This document shows positions 26,091 through 37,238 of a stretch of DNA of 64,000 bases, in pieces. How positions within the stretch are numbered: position 1 is the first letter of the stretch; each line of letters begins with the position of its first letter. The stretch comes from Atherix ibis (lineage: Eukaryota; Arthropoda; Insecta; Diptera; Athericidae): assembly GCA_958298945.1 (NCBI GenBank), contig OY282610.1, forward strand, positions 28,346,167 to 28,410,166, read 5' to 3'. Under the pieces are notes generated by a model. It ran no database searches. It saw nothing but the letters and a program-made list of their open reading frames with translations, and was not told where the DNA came from. Made by a program: the position numbers and the translations under genes.

Positions 26091-27865
26091 TTATTCCTAG
26101 ACTATGGTTACCATTCGTCCCGGATGTTCCGGGACAGTACCGGATTCTAACTTTGCGTCCCGCATGGATAAATATCCCGGAAAATATCTCTGGTTTCTAT
26201 CGGTCTTTCACGTACGGATCATTTTCAAACACAATCATCAGTATTTCATAATTCGATAAAAATAATAGAATTAGAGAAAAGTAAAATTATTGAAATTTCA
26301 GAAGAGAATTAATGATCTCATTTTCAAATTAAAGATACTATCAGTTCTGCTTTTACACCACCATGTTTAACGACTATATTATTGTACAAATTATGAATTT
26401 TAATACGAATATTATTTCTTATCGAGAATTATATGGTAAACAATTTAAGGAAATTTCTAATTTTCATTGGATTACTTTGAAACGTCAAGTAGATACATAA
26501 GTTGTCATAAAGAAATTTTTGCCTGCCAATGAATATCTAGTACTGGAGAGTGAAAATTATTTGATGAAATTTTATATTTGAAAAGATACGTTAACGTTGA
26601 AAAATTTCACCAATGGAATAATAAAAAAACACTCAGATTCTAATTTTCAATAATGTTAACGAAAATTATTGTATATTCCTTGTCAAAGTTGTCGAATTCG
26701 CACGTTGATTACCTGCTGTGTTTCAATTACTGAGTGTTTTCAATTCTCAATAAATTATGGTGGACAACAGATGAATATTAATACCGTAAAATCAATAATT
26801 ATAACACAATGCAATTTCGAGTAAAATACGAGGTATGTTCAAAAAGTATCGCGAATTTTAAATTTCGATTTTTCTGTGGCGTTATATTGGTATTTATGTC
26901 TCTCACTTATGCCGACAAGTTCAGCCATTTTGAATGTTCATTTAATTTTTGACAGCCGCTTTGCTTGCACATGTTTTGCTCGTCTTAGATTTTTGCCCAT
27001 TCCAAAAAATGGATCAAAGAATCTGTTTCGGGATCATAGGGATCAGATCTGGGGAATACTGTGGCTGCGGCTTTATTTATGTATTGTTTTTGGCCAAAAA
27101 TTCACGCACAAGCAACGATGCGTGAACAGGGACGTTATCATGGTGCAAAAGCCAATTTTTGTTCTTCCACAAATCCGGGCGCTTCTGGCGGATTGCTTCG
27201 TGCAAGTTGTGCATAACTTGCAGGTAATATTCCTTATTGACCGTTCTACCCTATGGCAAGAACTCATGATGTACCACGTCCCTGCAATCGAAGAAAACTG
27301 TAAGCAAAACCTTCACATTCGACCGAACTTGGTGCGCTTTTTTCGGTCTTGGCTCGTGCGGCAGTTTCTATTGGGATGATTGAGCTTTGGTTTCCACGTC
27401 ATAACCATAAACCAATGGTTTGTCACCAGTTATGACCCTCTGGAGCAAATTTGTGTCGTCGCGGACAGAGTCCAACAGCTCCTTAGCAATGTTAATGCGA
27501 CGCTGTTTTTGGTCGAAAATGGGCAAAAATCAAAGACAAGCCAAAACACATGCAAGCAAAGCAGCTGTCAAAAATTAACTGAACATTCAAAATGGCCGAA
27601 CTTGTCGGCATAAGTGAGAGATATGAGTACGAACATAACACCAAAAAAATCGAAAATCGAATATACGTAACCTGCGGAAATTCAAAATTCACGATACTTT
27701 TTGAACAGACCTCGTACTTGCGAAGACTTTAAATTATAGATAGAAAATTGCGATGAATTTCTTAAAAATATGCATACCGTTGCAAAATATTCTTAATTTA
27801 AACATTTATTTATATATGTTTCATTAGGCGTTTTAATTGTTTTACAAAAATATCTGGTAACCTTA
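26091..27865 (+). mobile_element. hAT transposon relic (split by a mariner)
   Basis: The left edge near 26104 reads TATGGTTACCATTCGTCCCG, the GTCCCG-rich end seen in many hAT elements. Near 27850, read inward from the other side, ATAAGGTTACCAGATA gives a short inverted match. The C-terminal dimerisation region is visible at about 26680-26815: VVEFAR, then a frame with MNINTVKSIIITQCNFE. It continues directly after the mariner with CDEFLKNMHTVAKYS at 27750-27790, the usual hAT ending. The central catalytic part is not recognisable and the 8-base target duplication is not clear. The identity depends on recalled hAT C-terminal motifs. Confidence 0.5.
26829..27714 (-). mobile_element. Rearranged mariner with long inverted 5' ends
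   Basis: TA duplications flank the element (26827-26828 and 27715-27716). The ends are CGAGGTATGTTCAAAAAGTA (plus, from 26829) and CGAGGTCTGTTCAAAAAGTA (minus, from 27714). Inside, the minus strand carries mariner codons: VNKEYYLQVMHNLHEAIRQK, then HHDNVPVHASLLVREFLAKN with the second catalytic aspartate, and YSPDL. The left terminus is not a normal 3' end. From 26829 to about 27002 the plus strand repeats, with some differences, the 5' end found on the minus strand (about 27517-27714), sharing CACTTATGCCGACAAGTTC and ATTTTTGCCCATT. The element therefore ends in two inverted copies of its own 5' region. The third catalytic region and C terminus are missing. Confidence 0.75.
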
Positions 27866-28493
27866 TTTCACCGCAGAAAAACTGGTGTAACCTTATTTAA
27901 GACCCGTAAGAAATTCAACTGAAGCCCTTCAAAGAAAATCTTCTTCTCTGATGAGGTACATTTCCCACATCTGTGGGTATCTTAATAAATAAAATGACCC
28001 CATATAGGGTTAGAAAAATCCTTATGTGATTCACGAGAGACTATTATGTGCCCATAAAATTTGCATTGTGGTCAGTCCATACTTTATTTTAAAAAACAAT
28101 GAAGGTTGGACGGTAATTTGTCGTCGTTACCAAATAGGTGGCGCACAAATCATCAAGGGCATGGCATGGGGATATTAATAGAAAATTGCGTGGATTATAG
28201 AAGAACTGGATAGGCCTCTACACAAAAATTGTTGGCAATGTATTCATAAAACGCACACATATGTAAAATAACAAAAACGACGTAAATCAGTGGGGGCAAA
28301 TTTTAAACTACTTCAGTATGCGATTGAAGCGGTTCGTTTAAAACCATTTTGATATGTGAGATGTCATTTATGCGTAAACAAATAGATTTTGTAGACAATA
28401 AAACAATTTTAATAGACAATAAAACGCAATATTCTATTTTAAAATATTATTTATTTATTATATTTTCATATTATTTATTAAAACAGAATCATA

Positions 28494-29765
28494 CAAGGTG
28501 CATAAGCTTAAATCCGCTGTTTGGTCATATATGGCGTGAGTGAGCGTATTAAGCTACCATTGGTACGTCATACTTTTTTTTATGAGTTTGACATCTGTTA
28601 ACATTAATCAGTGCACATTGTCAGCAATTTCGTACAACAACATACATTTTCCCTTTGGTAGTCATGTCTAGTTTTGTCCCAGAAAAAGAGCATATGCGGG
28701 AAGCTCTGCTTTTCTGTTTCAATTTGAAGAAATCAGCTGCCGAATCGTATCGAATGCTTATAGAGGCCTATGGTAACAGTGCTTTATAGGAAACAATGTG
28801 CCGAGATTGGTTTCGTCGGTTTAAAGACGGCAATTTTGAATTGTGGGACAAGAAGCTTAAAAATCGGCTTAGGAAGGTTGAGGACCATCAAATGCAGGCT
28901 CTTTTGGACGAAGACAATACCCAACCGCAAAAAATGCTCGCGGAGCAATTGGTTATTACTCAACCAGCCATTTCCATGCGTCTGCGTTCCATAGGGAAGA
29001 TTTAAAAGATCGGAAAATGGGTGCCGCATGAATTGAACGATAGGCAGATGGAACGACGCCAAAACACATGCGATATCTTGCTTGCCAGACAAAAATTAAA
29101 GTCGTTCCTGCACTGGATTGTGACAGGCGATGAAAAGTGGATATATTTCGAGAATCCTAAATGCAAGAAATCGTGGGTTGATCGTGGTCAACCATCAACA
29201 TCTTCTCCAAGACCAAATCGCTTCGGACGGAAGACGATGCTGTGCGTTTGGTGGGATCAGCAGGGTATCGTCTACTGTGAGATGTTGAAACCTTGTGAAA
29301 CTGTTAATACCCAATGCTACCACCAACAACTGATAAAATTGCACCGTGCTCTGCGTGAAAAAAGGACGGATTATCAACAAACACATGACAAGCTGATTTT
29401 CCTCCACGACAACGCACCATCGCACACGTCAAAAATGGTCCGAAACTACTTGGAGATACTCAACTGGGAGGTGCTACTCCACCCCGCTTATTCACTAGAC
29501 CTGGCCCCTTCCGAATACCATCTGTTTTCGTAGAAGGGCCACGCGCTCGCTGAACAGCACTTCGATTCTTATGAAGACGTCCGAAAATGGTCTGTCTCGA
29601 AAGAGAAGGAATTTTTTTGGCGTGGTATCCACAAATTGCCCGAGAGATGGGGAAAATGTGTAGTTAGCGAGAGCAAGTACTTTGAATAAATTTGTTTTTG
29701 CTTTCTATGAAAAAAACATGTGTTTTTTTGACTAAAAAACAGCGTAATTAAGCTTATACACCTGG
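28494..29765 (+). mobile_element. Full-length mariner with three in-frame stops
   Basis: TA flanks both ends (28492-28493 and 29766-29767). Terminal inverted repeats read CAAGGTGCATAAGCTTAAAT from the left and CCAGGTGTATAAGCTTAATT from the right. One frame runs from ATG 28664 (MSSFVPEKEHMREALLFCF) to a TAA at 29687-29689, 341 codons plus stop. It is interrupted by stops near 28787, 29003 and 29531 but has no frameshift, so the copy is young or slowly decaying. Visible motifs are CRDWFRRFKDGNF, KWVPHELNDRQ, IVTGDEKWIYFENPK (first aspartate), FLHDNAPSH (second aspartate) and YSLDLAPSEYHLF. The third catalytic position is E where mariners carry D, with 34 residues between, as in D,D34D. It is not functional as read. 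Confidence 0.85.
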
Positions 29766-29767
29766 TA

Positions 29768-31618
29768 AAGTGAAAGTGTATATAAAAATATAAATTGCAA
29801 GTTATTTGATTATATGAAACTAAATTATGTGCACAAATAAAAATCCATTCTAAAAATATAAAATGCATTAAATTAGATAATTTAATGCATTTATTATATT
29901 TGAAATTAAAACTACACCGCAACTTAGTAAATATAAAAATTTAAATGTTAAACAAGCATTTGTAGATATTGAAAGCTTCTTTATAATATAAATATGTGTT
30001 TGTGAATTCAAATGGTAATTTAAATAGGCATGTGCATTTAAATTAAATTAAAAAATAAAGCCCTAATTACATAAAATATTACATCAAATTCTTAATAATA
30101 AAGAAGTTAATTGTATACAACATTATAGTAACTGCTTTAAAACTAAATTACAAGATGATAAATTTAATGGTACTTAAATAATTAATAACTAATATTCTAA
30201 GAAAAAATTGAAAACAATATTATTTAAGAAAATGGTCTAATAGAGTAAGCGAAAGCACAAATGCAAAAAATTTTTTTAAATAATAAGCCTACTGAATATA
30301 CTATATTTATTTTAATACAATGAAACCAGCAATGGAAAATAGACTGAAAAATTCTTCCCCTTAAATTTTCTTATACACACTTTAAGTACGCCGGCTCTGA
30401 ACTATTTTCTAGTAAACATTGAACTGTCAACATCACATTTATTTACATTTATTGAATGACAAACTTTTCACTTTTTAATCACTTTTTGGATAAAACAAAT
30501 CATTAAAAGCCAATTAAACACATTGTAAACTAATTGTTTGTTAATTTATCTAGTAAAAATGACGATATTAAATGACCAGCTTCATTTTCTGAAATAAAAA
30601 CTTCCTATTATTTATATAAATACTTACTTTTTTTTGTAAATACTTCAAAAAAACATAAAAACTACACTTTCACGTGCACTTTCCGATAAGTGCCAAAATA
30701 ACAACTTGAAAAACAACAAAAGTATGCAAGCATTTCGGTATGCTACCACTTTCATAGAGAATGGCGTATTTAAAAACTCTCCGAAAGTCTGTAAAATTGA
30801 GGTGCTTGATATTCGATTGATATTTGCAAAATAAATAATAAACCTAAAATACAATTCCATTTCAGATCAAAAGATTGTACAAAAAAATTTTTTTGTTTTG
30901 CAATAAGAGAATTAAAATGAATATAAATTATGCTTTTGGATGTCAGTTGGTGTCATGTCTACATAAAAAATCTACACAAAAGTATGCAACCGTTACGATT
31001 TATCGCCGCTTCTGCAATATTTAAGCCAGAGAATTGAGTAACATATATGAAAATCTGACGTACGGACCAATCCAGGTATTCTTTATTCTAAGGAAAATTG
31101 CATGAATCGCTGACGTTTCATAGAGAGCATGGTACGATCATGATGTCATAGATAGCATAGTACGATCGTATGAGCGACATCGAGATGAGATAAATTGGCA
31201 TTCTGTGTTAGGCTTTGAGAAAGTGCTGTTGTGCTGCTGAGCGAAGAAATCGGTTCTTTTTAGTTTATCACGTAGAACTTCAGGAGTGCAATCCGATTGT
31301 AGGGTTTGTCTAGTTAAGTTTTGTGGTTGATCGGTTTTACTATACGGTTAATTATAATAAAAAGAAATCCTGTAATTTTTTTCTAATTATAATATTAAAA
31401 AAGGATTTTATAAAAATAACAGAAAAAATAGCTGAATAGAAGTTTGTTTTTTAAAATTGTGAAAAAAAATTGAACCCAAAAACAACATATGTTAAAACGA
31501 ATCGAACCGAGAAGATTTAAAAAGAACATTCAAATTGAAGAGGAAACATTTAGAAACACCATCGAGAAATGAATAATAATAATAAATTTTCAAACTAACG
31601 TAAAATAATAAACACACC
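29768..31618. other. AT-rich intergenic stretch
   Basis: No gene seen. Around 31080-31250 lies a moderately complex tract with two near repeats of ATAG(A)GCAT(A/G)GTACGATC-like sequence (about 31119-31170). Otherwise A/T-rich sequence with short runs. Confidence 0.5.
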
Positions 31619-31815
31619 AGCCCGGTTGCACAATCGTTAGCGTACTATACTTGCATCCAAGGGGTCGTGGATTCGAATCCCACTGAGGTATGACCCTACG
31701 ATGTCCAACTTTCATTTTCCTATCCGGATATCCTTTGTCGTCAAATGGTCTAAAGTGTCGTGTTGCCTCTTAGAATATACATTTCAGTACTAATTTTACT
31801 TGAACATTAGTATAA
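31619..31815 (+). repeat. tRNA-derived SINE-like element
   Basis: The first 70 bases resemble a tRNA gene. A box-A-like GTTGCACAATCGTTAGCG lies at 31625-31642 and a good box B, GATTCGAATCC, at 31670-31680. GTGG and CCCAC pair around the T loop. The anticodon stem does not pair well and no clean acceptor stem forms, so it is not a working tRNA. A unique-looking body follows for about 120 bases and ends in an A-rich stretch. This layout is that of a Pol III-promoter SINE; a lone decayed tRNA pseudogene is the alternative. Confidence 0.55.
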
Positions 31816-32499
31816 AAAAAATAATAACAATAAGGTTATTCTCTTTATAGAATAATAATCGGAAAAAAAAATAAAATACTGATCTTGCCGGATAAGATCG
31901 AATAAATTGACTTTTATTTCGTCCAACAACCATAGTCAGAAAAACAAAAAATGAAATGCAAAAAAAGAAGGTGAATTTCTTGCTTTTTTCTCATTGATTT
32001 AGTTTTTGTGCTTTTCTTTTTTTTGAAAAATAATTTTTTTTATTTCTTTCAAAAGTTTTTGTCTGTTCATTTTCTTGTTCCCTCAAAATTCGCATTACTT
32101 CCCTTTTTGCCTGGGTAGCTTCTTTTTTGTTTTATTTTGTAATTTTTTTTAGTTTTCATCAGTCTTTTTTTCTTCCTTTTTCTTTCCCTACCATGGAGAA
32201 CTTAACACATTCGGGTGTCCCCATTATCCCCTATATATCCTGGGATGATTTTTTTTTTGTATATTGTGGGTGTGGGGACACATCTCCCTGCAATCTTCCC
32301 ATGAAGCTATATTTTTAAATATTAATGCGGAAAAGATTTTTATCTCAAATTTTAATCCAATCCATTTCAACACCCAAAAAAATCTTTCAAAAATTTTTCC
32401 ATACCATAACAAAATGTTAATTGAATTAAAGATATTATGGTAATGCGGAAAAGATGTGGTTACAAAAAAGTTGATTGTTTTATGTGCAAAGTTGATTGT
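31816..32499. other. AT/T-rich gene-free stretch
   Basis: T-rich sequence with a short, more complex tract at 32190-32310 that I could not assign. No gene. Confidence 0.5.
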
Positions 32500-32745
32500 T
32501 TTATGTGAAACTTTCCCAGATCGTACTATTTATCGTTTTGATAAGTTTAACTGGTCACCGAGATCATGCGATTAAAACACCGTAGTAGTTTTTTGTGGAT
32601 ATGGAATTTGAAGGACCGAAATAGCAACATCTACTAATTTATAGCCGAGATACCAGCCAAAATGTTCGGGAAAAGTCATCGCAAAATTACCTCGAAAGGA
32701 TCGGCTGGCTGCTGCAAAAAGGTAGTCATCAATGGCTAGCGGCTA
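32500..32745 (+). mobile_element. Tc1/mariner-superfamily relic, family A copy 5 (C-terminal part)
   Basis: Plus-strand codons near 32550-32580 read NWSPRSCD, the conserved segment before the third catalytic acid in this family. Decayed codons follow, including AKMFGKSHRKITSKGS in one frame (about 32655-32705). These parallel the FGDVN-to-KGS tail of copies 2 and 3. Only the last third of the gene is present. Confidence 0.5.
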
Positions 32746-35317
32746 TTTAATTGATATTATTTTTCATAATTTTAAAAAAAAATACATTCAATGTTCGATT
32801 AATTGAAAAAAAAAATCCGAAAATGTCCTTAAATTTATGTTTGAAAAAAAGAAAAAATCTGAAACTGATGTCGGATCATCCCGTAAGGGAGGCAAATTAC
32901 GAATTTGATTTTCTTCTTTTCTTAAGACTGCCACACTTGCATTAGTGTAAATTTCTGCTTAAAGGTTTTAGGATATTAATAAATAGAATGAAAATATCAA
33001 TTCAAAATCGTCCGTAAAATTGTTGATGACCCCTTCGATCATCCGAATATTTAAGAGATTTATTAAAAATCTTCCTTTCATTTCATTACCTTACAGATTT
33101 TGCAAATAAACTCATCATCTTCTTATTTCAGTATAAATATTTATAGTTGTAGATATAGAATAGAATATTTAATTAAAATTGAATACATGCACTTTTATTT
33201 AATGTTGAATATTTTTTTATTCACTAAAAAAAAAACACTATGGCAAATAATAAATTTGAAGAAAAAACAAATTTTTGAGTTGATGTTGAATTTTATAAGC
33301 CAATGTATTAAAAACAAATACGTCCAAATCAATTACAGATAAATAGAAATGGTTTTTCTGGTTTCCCCAACAAAAAATTTAAAGCTGTGGTCAGAAATGT
33401 GCGCGCAATTCATTAAAATTCAAGCTTTAAGCTTTCGGTAACATATGCAGTGGGAACTTTTCAAACATTCAGAATACGGATAGCATGTCCGCATTATGAA
33501 TGGATGACGCAAGGGCCTAGGGTTGAAATGTGAGGGACTTAACAATTCAATGACGGAACAAATCAGGCCAAAGTAAGCGAATTCACTGGCAAATATCACA
33601 AAGTGAAGGGGAGCTGGAGGTCCAACAACGTATGGCATTGCACTATATTTATATATTATATATATTTTTAAATTATATTTAGATCGGTACATTTAACAAC
33701 CCCTTCGCCATTGTGAACGTCAAAAGCGCAGAATAAACGCATGCGCCACGATAACAGTTATCAGTTATTTGTAGGCCTACACTAACAAATGCGATTGTGT
33801 ATGTATATCTACATATGCAATTAAATGTGGATTTTAACGTTTCTTTTATTTTTCATTTTTCTTAGATTTATGACAATATACTCGTATACATTCATACATG
33901 TACATAGGCTGTCTTATGAAAGAATATTGTTTGGTGTTAAATTTTTATGCCTTCCCGGAAGGAATAAATGCACATACAAGTCGTCTGTATATGGTTACGT
34001 AATAATAGGCCGCTATATAATAAAAAGTAAAATTTTACCAATTAACGTTATTCGGCCTTTTCAATTTCCGGACATTTCTTACAACTATAATTCATCTTAT
34101 CCTCAAAACAAGAGCCACATACATATATATATATACATATCTTTGAATAGGACATACATACCTCATTGACAAAATTAATATTTTTAATGTTTTAACCAAT
34201 AAGATATTTAAAAAAAAATTGTTTTTTTTTTAAATAAAGAAGATTTGAAACATATTAATTTAATAGACATGTGGTCTTCAATTCCCAATTCTTCAATTCT
34301 CTTTGCTGGCAACTTCTTGATTATCTGAAGCCGGCGCCAAAAGAAAAAACGTCTAATCGTCGCCGTTAAATGCATTTCTGCCGCCAGTGCATGCATGTAT
34401 GCCATTATCGCTTTAATGCAGAATATTATCTGCCGAAAATGCATACCCCCATAACGATATTCTAGTGATACTCATCAAGAACTTAATTTCGAAGTATTAT
34501 CCTTTATACTGAATTGTTATAAAAATAATGCAAGACGCATAGATATTAAATACTGCATTCTGAATCGCATAGTACGAGTACGGGTTAGTCGGTGCAATGC
34601 AAGCAAAGGACATGCGCTCCAACAAACGCGTCGCACGTGCCACAATGCTCTCAATTTTGTAAATGCCTACAAAAGTTTCTTCAATACACCCTTCAACCAA
34701 CCCGTACCACAACCACCAGCACCCTTCCACCCAACAACCCACCACTCATCAACCCTAGAGGTTTTTTGTCTACTAAGGATTCGACCTTCAAATCGAATTT
34801 TTCTGCCTTCTATTTGTGAAATTTATGTGTTCTATGTTATTTTCTTTTTTTGTTTTTTTTTTTTTGCAATGCTAAATGCTTATTTTTAGTGCTTTTTACG
34901 CAAAAGGATAACACTTCTTTTCCATCTCTTAATTCATTCCAATTGCATTTTAAGATTAATTTGAAACCGCATTAAAATATTTAGAAAATAAAAAACATGA
35001 TCAATAACAATCTTACACTCGTAATTTATTTTTTGTTGTTTTCGAAAGAAACTAAATAAAAATTAAGGGTAATTTTAAAAAATATTTAGAGCAGAATACG
35101 AAGAATCTTACAAGTATCATAGTTTCTATGGAAGAACCAGAAAAATAAATCTTTACGGGCTCTTCAAAAATAAAATCTGCTCCGAATAATCCAAAAAAAA
35201 AAAAAAAATGCTAATAATAACAACGATGAAAAGAAGAATAATTGTTTGAAAATTGGTTTTGTTGAAAATCGAAACTTATATTTGTGGTTAAAATTTTTTT
35301 ACAATCAATAACAATAA
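32746..35317. other. Intergenic stretch downstream of AMT
   Basis: No gene recognised. More balanced composition is seen at 33420-33780 and 34250-34780. The first has no open frame I trust. The second includes a minus-strand frame (34208-34444) of no known family and the C-rich tract listed separately. The AMT 3' untranslated region should occupy the right end; the first AATAAA on the minus strand that I noticed is near 35025-35035. Confidence 0.45.
34683..34757. repeat. C/A-rich, G-poor tract
   Basis: About 75 bases made almost wholly of A, C and T with many CCAAC, ACCAC and CACCC phrases and hardly any G. It is conspicuous against the AT background. It is simple-sequence-like but not a clean microsatellite. 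Confidence 0.7.
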
Positions 35318-37238
35318 TCACTTTGGTTTCATGTAATATTTTGATGGTATAAATGGCATTTTAACAATTGTTGCTGTATAGAGTTTATTTCGAACATTAA
35401 GTGTAATTTCTGTGCCAGTTTTTTTAAAATCTTCCTCAACATAGCCCATTCCAACATTACCATCTAGACTAGGACTAGGACAACCGCTAGTTACATGGCC
35501 TATTTCCTTATCACCCAACATAATTTGTATACCATGACGAGCCGGTGGTCCAGACATCATTCGAAATCCGATTCGTCTCCTTTTTACGCCATTCTTAAGC
35601 TGTTGATTAATAATATCTGCGCCAGGAAAATTTCCTTCATTTCGACGTCGTTTTGCTTATGAAAATATATATATATATACATACATATTTATTATTAGTT
35701 CAAATTAATTACCATGAAAATATATCGTTCTTACCTACAAGCCATGCAAGACCTGCTTCAATTGGAGATGTCTCAGCATCAATATCAGTACCATAGAGAC
35801 ATAAACCAGCCTCTAATCTTTTAGAAAATAGAAAATCGAAAAAACTCATAATGATTTCAGAAGAAAATTTTACAAAAAAAAAAAAACTATATTAATTGCC
35901 TTTGCATGAGTGAGTGAGTATACATACCTTAACGAATCTCTTGCTCCAAGTCCAGCTAATTTAAGATTTGTGCCATCGGCAGCTAGAAGAGCCTCGACTA
36001 TTTGAACAGAATCTTTACTCGGCACGGATACCTCAAACCCATCCTCACCAGTGTATCCACATCGGGTTATTCGACATTTTGAAATTCCGGCCACATCAGT
36101 TTCGGTAGTCATCATAAAATATAATTTACTCAAATCAGATTTTGTTAAATTTTGTAAAGCCTCGACTGCTTCGGGTCCCTGAACAGCTATTAATGATCGA
36201 TCGCTTGGTGTTAAAAATTCAACACTTACATCCTTTCCTTTATTTTTGAATGAACTCTAAGTGATTAAATTCCATTAGGTGAAAAATACACCATAAAAAC
36301 AAGAATCAAATTAAAGAGAAATATACAAATTTAAATACAAACGAAAATTCCTTCCATTTAATTTCTCTCCTAAAATTTTCTTTAGAATTATTTTGCAACT
36401 TGCATACACTTACAATAGCATTTCGCATAATTTCCATGTCCTGCACTTTCATAGCTGCATTCGATACAACATACAATTGATCTGATGCTAATTTCGATAC
36501 AATAAGATCATCTAAAATGTTGCCTTTCTCATTTGTGAATACAGTCAATGTTCCAGAATTATTGGCCAATTGTTTAATATCAGCTGTGCATATCGATTCA
36601 AAGCATTCAACACAGTCTTTTCCTGTAAATATACAGTTTTATTAATATAGTTAACTCTCATATAAAATCACTTATAACATAAGTTTCTAATCGATAGAAA
36701 AATTGTATGCAAATAAAAATGCACTTTTCTTTTTCTCTTTATAGTTTAACATACGAAATTCATAGATAATTCAATTTTTTAATTATTTCCTCATACATAA
36801 CCAACTAGTAATGATTCTTTGCTATTTTTTCCATTATTTGACTAATAGAAATTTTCTATTATTTTAATAAAACCAAGTCCGAATGAAATTTCTAATTTGA
36901 TTAATTTATTTTTATTTTAAATACCAAGAAATTGATGGTTTTACAACCAAAAAAAAAAAAGGAATACCATATAAATAAGTTTGCAACATGTGTGACACAT
37001 CGAATATGGATGCATATTTTCTTGTATGGATATGTGAAGCAGCAATTCCCGAATCCGAATAGTTTACAGGCAATAAATAACCAGCAAAATCGACCATTTT
37101 TCCATTTTTAGATACATGATAATCGTAGAGTGCAGTTTTTGACGATACTGAAGATTCTGTATCAGCAAATTTTCGCACCGAATTGAGCATTCGCGGCCAA
37201 ACGAATGACAATTTTACATATCGACATAATATACTCAT
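35318..37238 (-). CDS. AMT: Aminomethyltransferase, glycine cleavage system T protein
   Basis: Mitochondrial T protein. It takes the aminomethyl group from lipoyl-H protein, releases ammonia and forms 5,10-methylene-tetrahydrofolate. The exons on the minus strand are 37238-36968, 36622-36414, 36256-35928, 35817-35735 and 35655-35318. All phases join and the product is 409 aa, the normal size for the family. Residues 1-25 lack acidic residues and are basic, fitting a mitochondrial presequence. Motifs in order: FDVSHM (79-84), [14 protein letters not shown] ending near 132 (contains the folate-pocket aspartate region), CGYTGEDG (226-233), [15 protein letters not shown] across the exon 3/4 junction, KRRR (299-302) and [17 protein letters not shown] in the C-terminal barrel. 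The first junction restores YGKDCVEC and the third restores SLRLEAG, which supports the splicing. No defect is visible. Confidence 0.95.

Larger units (their letters stand above)
25846..28340 (+). mobile_element. Tc1/mariner-superfamily relic, family A copy 4, split by a nested hAT
   Basis: The N-terminal part begins at ATG 25846 with MDRLTTAQRVRIVQLFHRN, the helix-turn-helix domain typical of this transposase type, and runs through a stop to a TAYSTENIATIS segment near 26030-26060. The reading resumes after the nested insert with SPSKKIFFSDEVHFPHLWVS at about 27910-27985 (first catalytic aspartate in SDE). Downstream phrases resemble GPYFxxNxEGWTV near 28080-28110. The rest to 28340 is too decayed to align by eye. 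The intervening DNA (about 26091-27865) belongs to a hAT relic. Stops and shifts exclude function. Confidence 0.6.

Noticed and set aside
26876..27379. 167-codon open frame on the plus strand
   Set aside because: It is antisense to mariner codons (HHDN region) read on the minus strand and partly crosses the inverted 5' repeat.
31619..31690. A functional tRNA gene
   Set aside because: Box B is good, but the anticodon and acceptor stems do not pair.
33825..34169. 114-codon open frame on the plus strand
   Set aside because: A/T-driven sequence ending in a TA-rich repeat; no family resemblance.
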